Assembly (NCBI RefSeq): GCF_012516315.1
Contig: NZ_CP051185.1
Coordinates: 827,459 to 891,458, forward strand
DNA: 64,000 nucleotides
Origin: Limnospira fusiformis SAG 85.79
GTDB taxonomy: Bacteria; Cyanobacteriota; Cyanobacteriia; Cyanobacteriales; Microcoleaceae
Direction of reading: 5' to 3'
Below are positions 61,940 to 64,000 of the stretch, one piece after another (within the stretch, counting starts at the first letter, position 1; each line of letters starts with the position of its first letter). The translations under genes and the position numbers were made by a program. The notes beneath the pieces are model-generated. The model did not search any database, was not told the DNA's origin, and was given only the letters and a program-made list of their open reading frames with translations.

Positions 61940-64000
61940 CTACACCGCAACCTTTTGATTACTAGCTGCCGAGGAAACCTCCGGCGTATTTTCCTCAGAA
62001 GGGGGAACCACTTGCCAGAATTTAGGTAGGAACTCAGACCAATTAGCCAAAATCGAAGCTGCCACCTTGCTACCAGTGCGATCGCTATGGTCTTGAATCA
62101 ATCCCCGCAACTGAGCCTCACCTTGACTGGTCGCTACCCGTTGAATGCGGACAATTTCCCCATTCACACAATCCGGGAAAGATCCATCCAGGTCAAGGAA
62201 ATAAGCAATACCGCCAGTCATTCCAGCCCCGACGTTACGGCCGACCTTACCGAGGACCACAACCACACCACCAGTCATATACTCGCAGCAATGGTCGCCT
62301 GCGCCTTCAATAACTGCTTGTCCCATAGAATTACGAACAGCGAAACGCTCACCCGCTTGTCCCCGTGCGAACAGAGTGCCTCCGGTGGCTCCATATAGAC
62401 AAGTATTGCCAATAATCACATTTTCCCCAGAGTCCAGAGTCGAGTCATCACTGGGCTTAACAATCAACTCGCCGCCGTGCATACCCTTACCCACATAATC
62501 ATTAGCCTCGCCATTGAGGGTTAAAATCATGCCGGGTAGGTTAAACGCGCCAAAACTCTGACCTGCTGACCCGTTAAAGGTGAGGGCAATTTCCCCAGAG
62601 AAACCACTATTGCCGTACATAGAGGCAATTTTCCCAGCAATGCGAGCGCCCACAGTGCGATCGGTATTGACAATATCCAAAGTTTTGGCAACCTTGTACT
62701 GATGGGAAATGGCATCAGAGATTTCTTGATCAGCCAAAATGCTGTCGTCTAACACCGGACCATTGCTGTGTACAGGTTCATGATTCAACCAATCATTACC
62801 CGGAGCGACCGGAGGCTGCATCAACACCCCTAAATCCAATCCTTTGGTTTTCGCCAGAGGTAAATCGCGCATTTTTAGGAGGTCCGATCGCCCCATCAAA
62901 TCAGTCAGGGAACGGTAACCCAGCATAGCCAACAACTCCCGCACCTCTGATGCGACAAAATGGAAGAAATTAACCACATGGTCAGGAGTTCCTGGGAAGC
63001 GTTTACGCAACTCCTCCCGCTGAGTAGTGACCCCCACCGGACAACCATTGGTGTGACAAATCCGAGCCATGATACAGCCTTCGGAAATCATGGCGATCGT
63101 ACCAAAGCCAAACTCTTCGGCTCCCATGAGAGCGCCCATGACCACATCCCAGCCGGACTTGAGACCACCATCAACCCGTAGGCGAACACGATCGCGCAAT
63201 TGGTTTTCCATCAGTACCCGATGCACCTCCGTTAAACCCAACTCCCAGGGTGTTCCGGCGTGTTTAATGGAAGACAAAGGCGAGGCTCCCGTGCCGCCAT
63301 CATGACCCGAAATCTGGATATAGTCCGCATTAGCCTTAGCTACCCCAGCCGCAATAGTACCAATACCAATTTCCGCTACCAGTTTCACCGACACCTGAGC
63401 ATTAGGATTAATCTGATGCAAGTCAAAAATCAACTGTGCCAAATCCTCGATGGAGTAGATATCATGATGAGGCGGCGGAGAGATAAGCGTGACACCAGGT
63501 TTAGACCGTCGCAACATGGCGATATAGGGGCTAACTTTCTTGCCGGGCAGTTGTCCCCCCTCACCGGGTTTCGCCCCTTGAGCGACTTTAATCTCGATGG
63601 ACTGGGCATTCATCAGATACTCTGGTGTTACCCCAAAGCGACCAGAAGCAACCTGTTTAATGGCAGAGGAGCAACTATCCCCATTTTTTAAGCCTCGTAG
63701 ATATGGGCGACTGGGAGAAATGCCATCATCCCCGACATCAGATAAAGGCTTAAACCGGGCGGGGTCTTCGCCACCTTCCCCAGAATTTGACTTTCCGCCT
63801 AGACGGTTCATGGCGATCGCCAAAGTTTCGTGAGCCTCTGGCGACAGCGCCCCCAAAGACATTCCCCCAGTACAGAAGCGCTTGACAATATCCGTAATGG
63901 GTTCTACCTCATCAATAGAGATGGGAGAGCGATCGCTTTGGAAATCCAGTAAATCTCGCAGCGCCGCCACTGGGCTGTCTTTCAGGTAAGCCTGGTAAGT
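61940..64000 (-). CDS. gltB: Glutamate synthase large subunit, C-terminal two-fifths (5' end outside window)
   Basis: The frame is open to the right edge, so only about 686 residues are visible. The FMN-binding TIM barrel shows [41 protein letters not shown] and the iron-sulfur cysteines in CHTNGCPVG. The C-terminal GXGXG beta-helix follows (for example [43 protein letters not shown]). It transfers glutamine amide nitrogen to 2-oxoglutarate. Whether the electron donor is ferredoxin or NAD(P)H cannot be told from this part, so the symbol is approximate. Confidence 0.93.
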   Translation of the reverse strand, partial: TYQAYLKDSPVAALRDLLDFQSDRSPISIDEVEPITDIVKRFCTGGMSLGALSPEAHETLAIAMNRLGGKSNSGEGGEDPARFKPLSDVGDDGISPSRPYLRGLKNGDSCSSAIKQVASGRFGVTPEYLMNAQSIEIKVAQGAKPGEGGQLPGKKVSPYIAMLRRSKPGVTLISPPPHHDIYSIEDLAQLIFDLHQINPNAQVSVKLVAEIGIGTIAAGVAKANADYIQISGHDGGTGASPLSSIKHAGTPWELGLTEVHRVLMENQLRDRVRLRVDGGLKSGWDVVMGALMGAEEFGFGTIAMISEGCIMARICHTNGCPVGVTTQREELRKRFPGTPDHVVNFFHFVASEVRELLAMLGYRSLTDLMGRSDLLKMRDLPLAKTKGLDLGVLMQPPVAPGNDWLNHEPVHSNGPVLDDSILADQEISDAISHQYKVAKTLDIVNTDRTVGARIAGKIASMYGNSGFSGEIALTFNGSAGQSFGAFNLPGMILTLNGEANDYVGKGMHGGELIVKPSDDSTLDSGENVIIGNTCLYGATGGTLFARGQAGERFAVRNSMGQAVIEGAGDHCCEYMTGGVVVVLGKVGRNVGAGMTGGIAYFLDLDGSFPDCVNGEIVRIQRVATSQGEAQLRGLIQDHSDRTGSKVAASILANWSEFLPKFWQVVPPSEENTPEVSSAASNQKVAV

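Overview
The window looks like chromosomal DNA of a filamentous, non-thermophilic cyanobacterium, most like Arthrospira/Limnospira. The basis is dense HIP1 octamers (GCGATCGC), photosystem II cytochrome genes (psbV next to psbV2), cytochrome cM, a Rubisco activase with a RbcS-like tail, class III adenylate cyclase signalling, and heavy loads of IS630, IS607/IS605-type TnpB elements and group II introns. The genus is an inference from this gene set, not a database match.

Layout. 1-6.5 kb: housekeeping and signalling genes (an AAA/WD40 protein cut by the window edge, an ABC exporter, a TPR protein, a conserved protein). 6.6-10.9 kb: a tRNA-Ser gene followed by a compact set of small, mostly unrecognised genes with palindromic operators, overlapping starts and stops and a possible origin region; it reads like one arm of an integrated plasmid-like element. 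10.9-25.4 kb: a heavily rearranged zone with five copies of one IS630-family element, broken and nested group II introns, a split IS607 element, a split tyrosine integrase and duplicated tRNA 3' ends (att sites), between which lie ordinary genes (cytM, tRNA-Thr, rca, hemC, a GH108 lysozyme and a fragment of a CCA-adding enzyme). 25.5-32.8 kb: sodB, a DUF58 protein, an intact group II intron with its maturase, a class A penicillin-binding protein and a ribbon-helix-helix protein. 32.8-35.2 kb: decayed TnpB/IS607 material with a hairpin-rich non-coding tract. 35.3-56 kb: mostly core genes (split histidine kinase, GNAT, acs, an intact TnpB, glycosyltransferase, FkbM/coiled-coil protein, HAD, pilD, accD, psbV, psbV2, cyclase, protease, cobA-hemD). 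56.3-61.9 kb: small membrane proteins, a J-domain protein and a VHL-like secreted protein set among families of short palindromic repeats. 61.9 kb to the end: glutamate synthase large subunit, open at the right edge.

The main structural story is the 6.6-25.4 kb region. A 3' portion of tRNA-Ser plus its downstream flank recurs at 21.1 kb in reverse orientation next to an integrase remnant, and both sites carry the same 11-bp tandem repeats on the element side. This is the signature of attL and attR of one integrated element whose right end has been flipped. The inverted IS630 copies are natural partners for such an inversion. A second, direct 29-bp duplication involves tRNA-Thr, with its own 11-bp-spaced repeats and an integrase 5' exon. 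The best candidate for something undescribed is this element: its palindrome-regulated small gene, a 56-aa ribbon-helix-helix protein, and a translationally coupled run of unrecognised genes.
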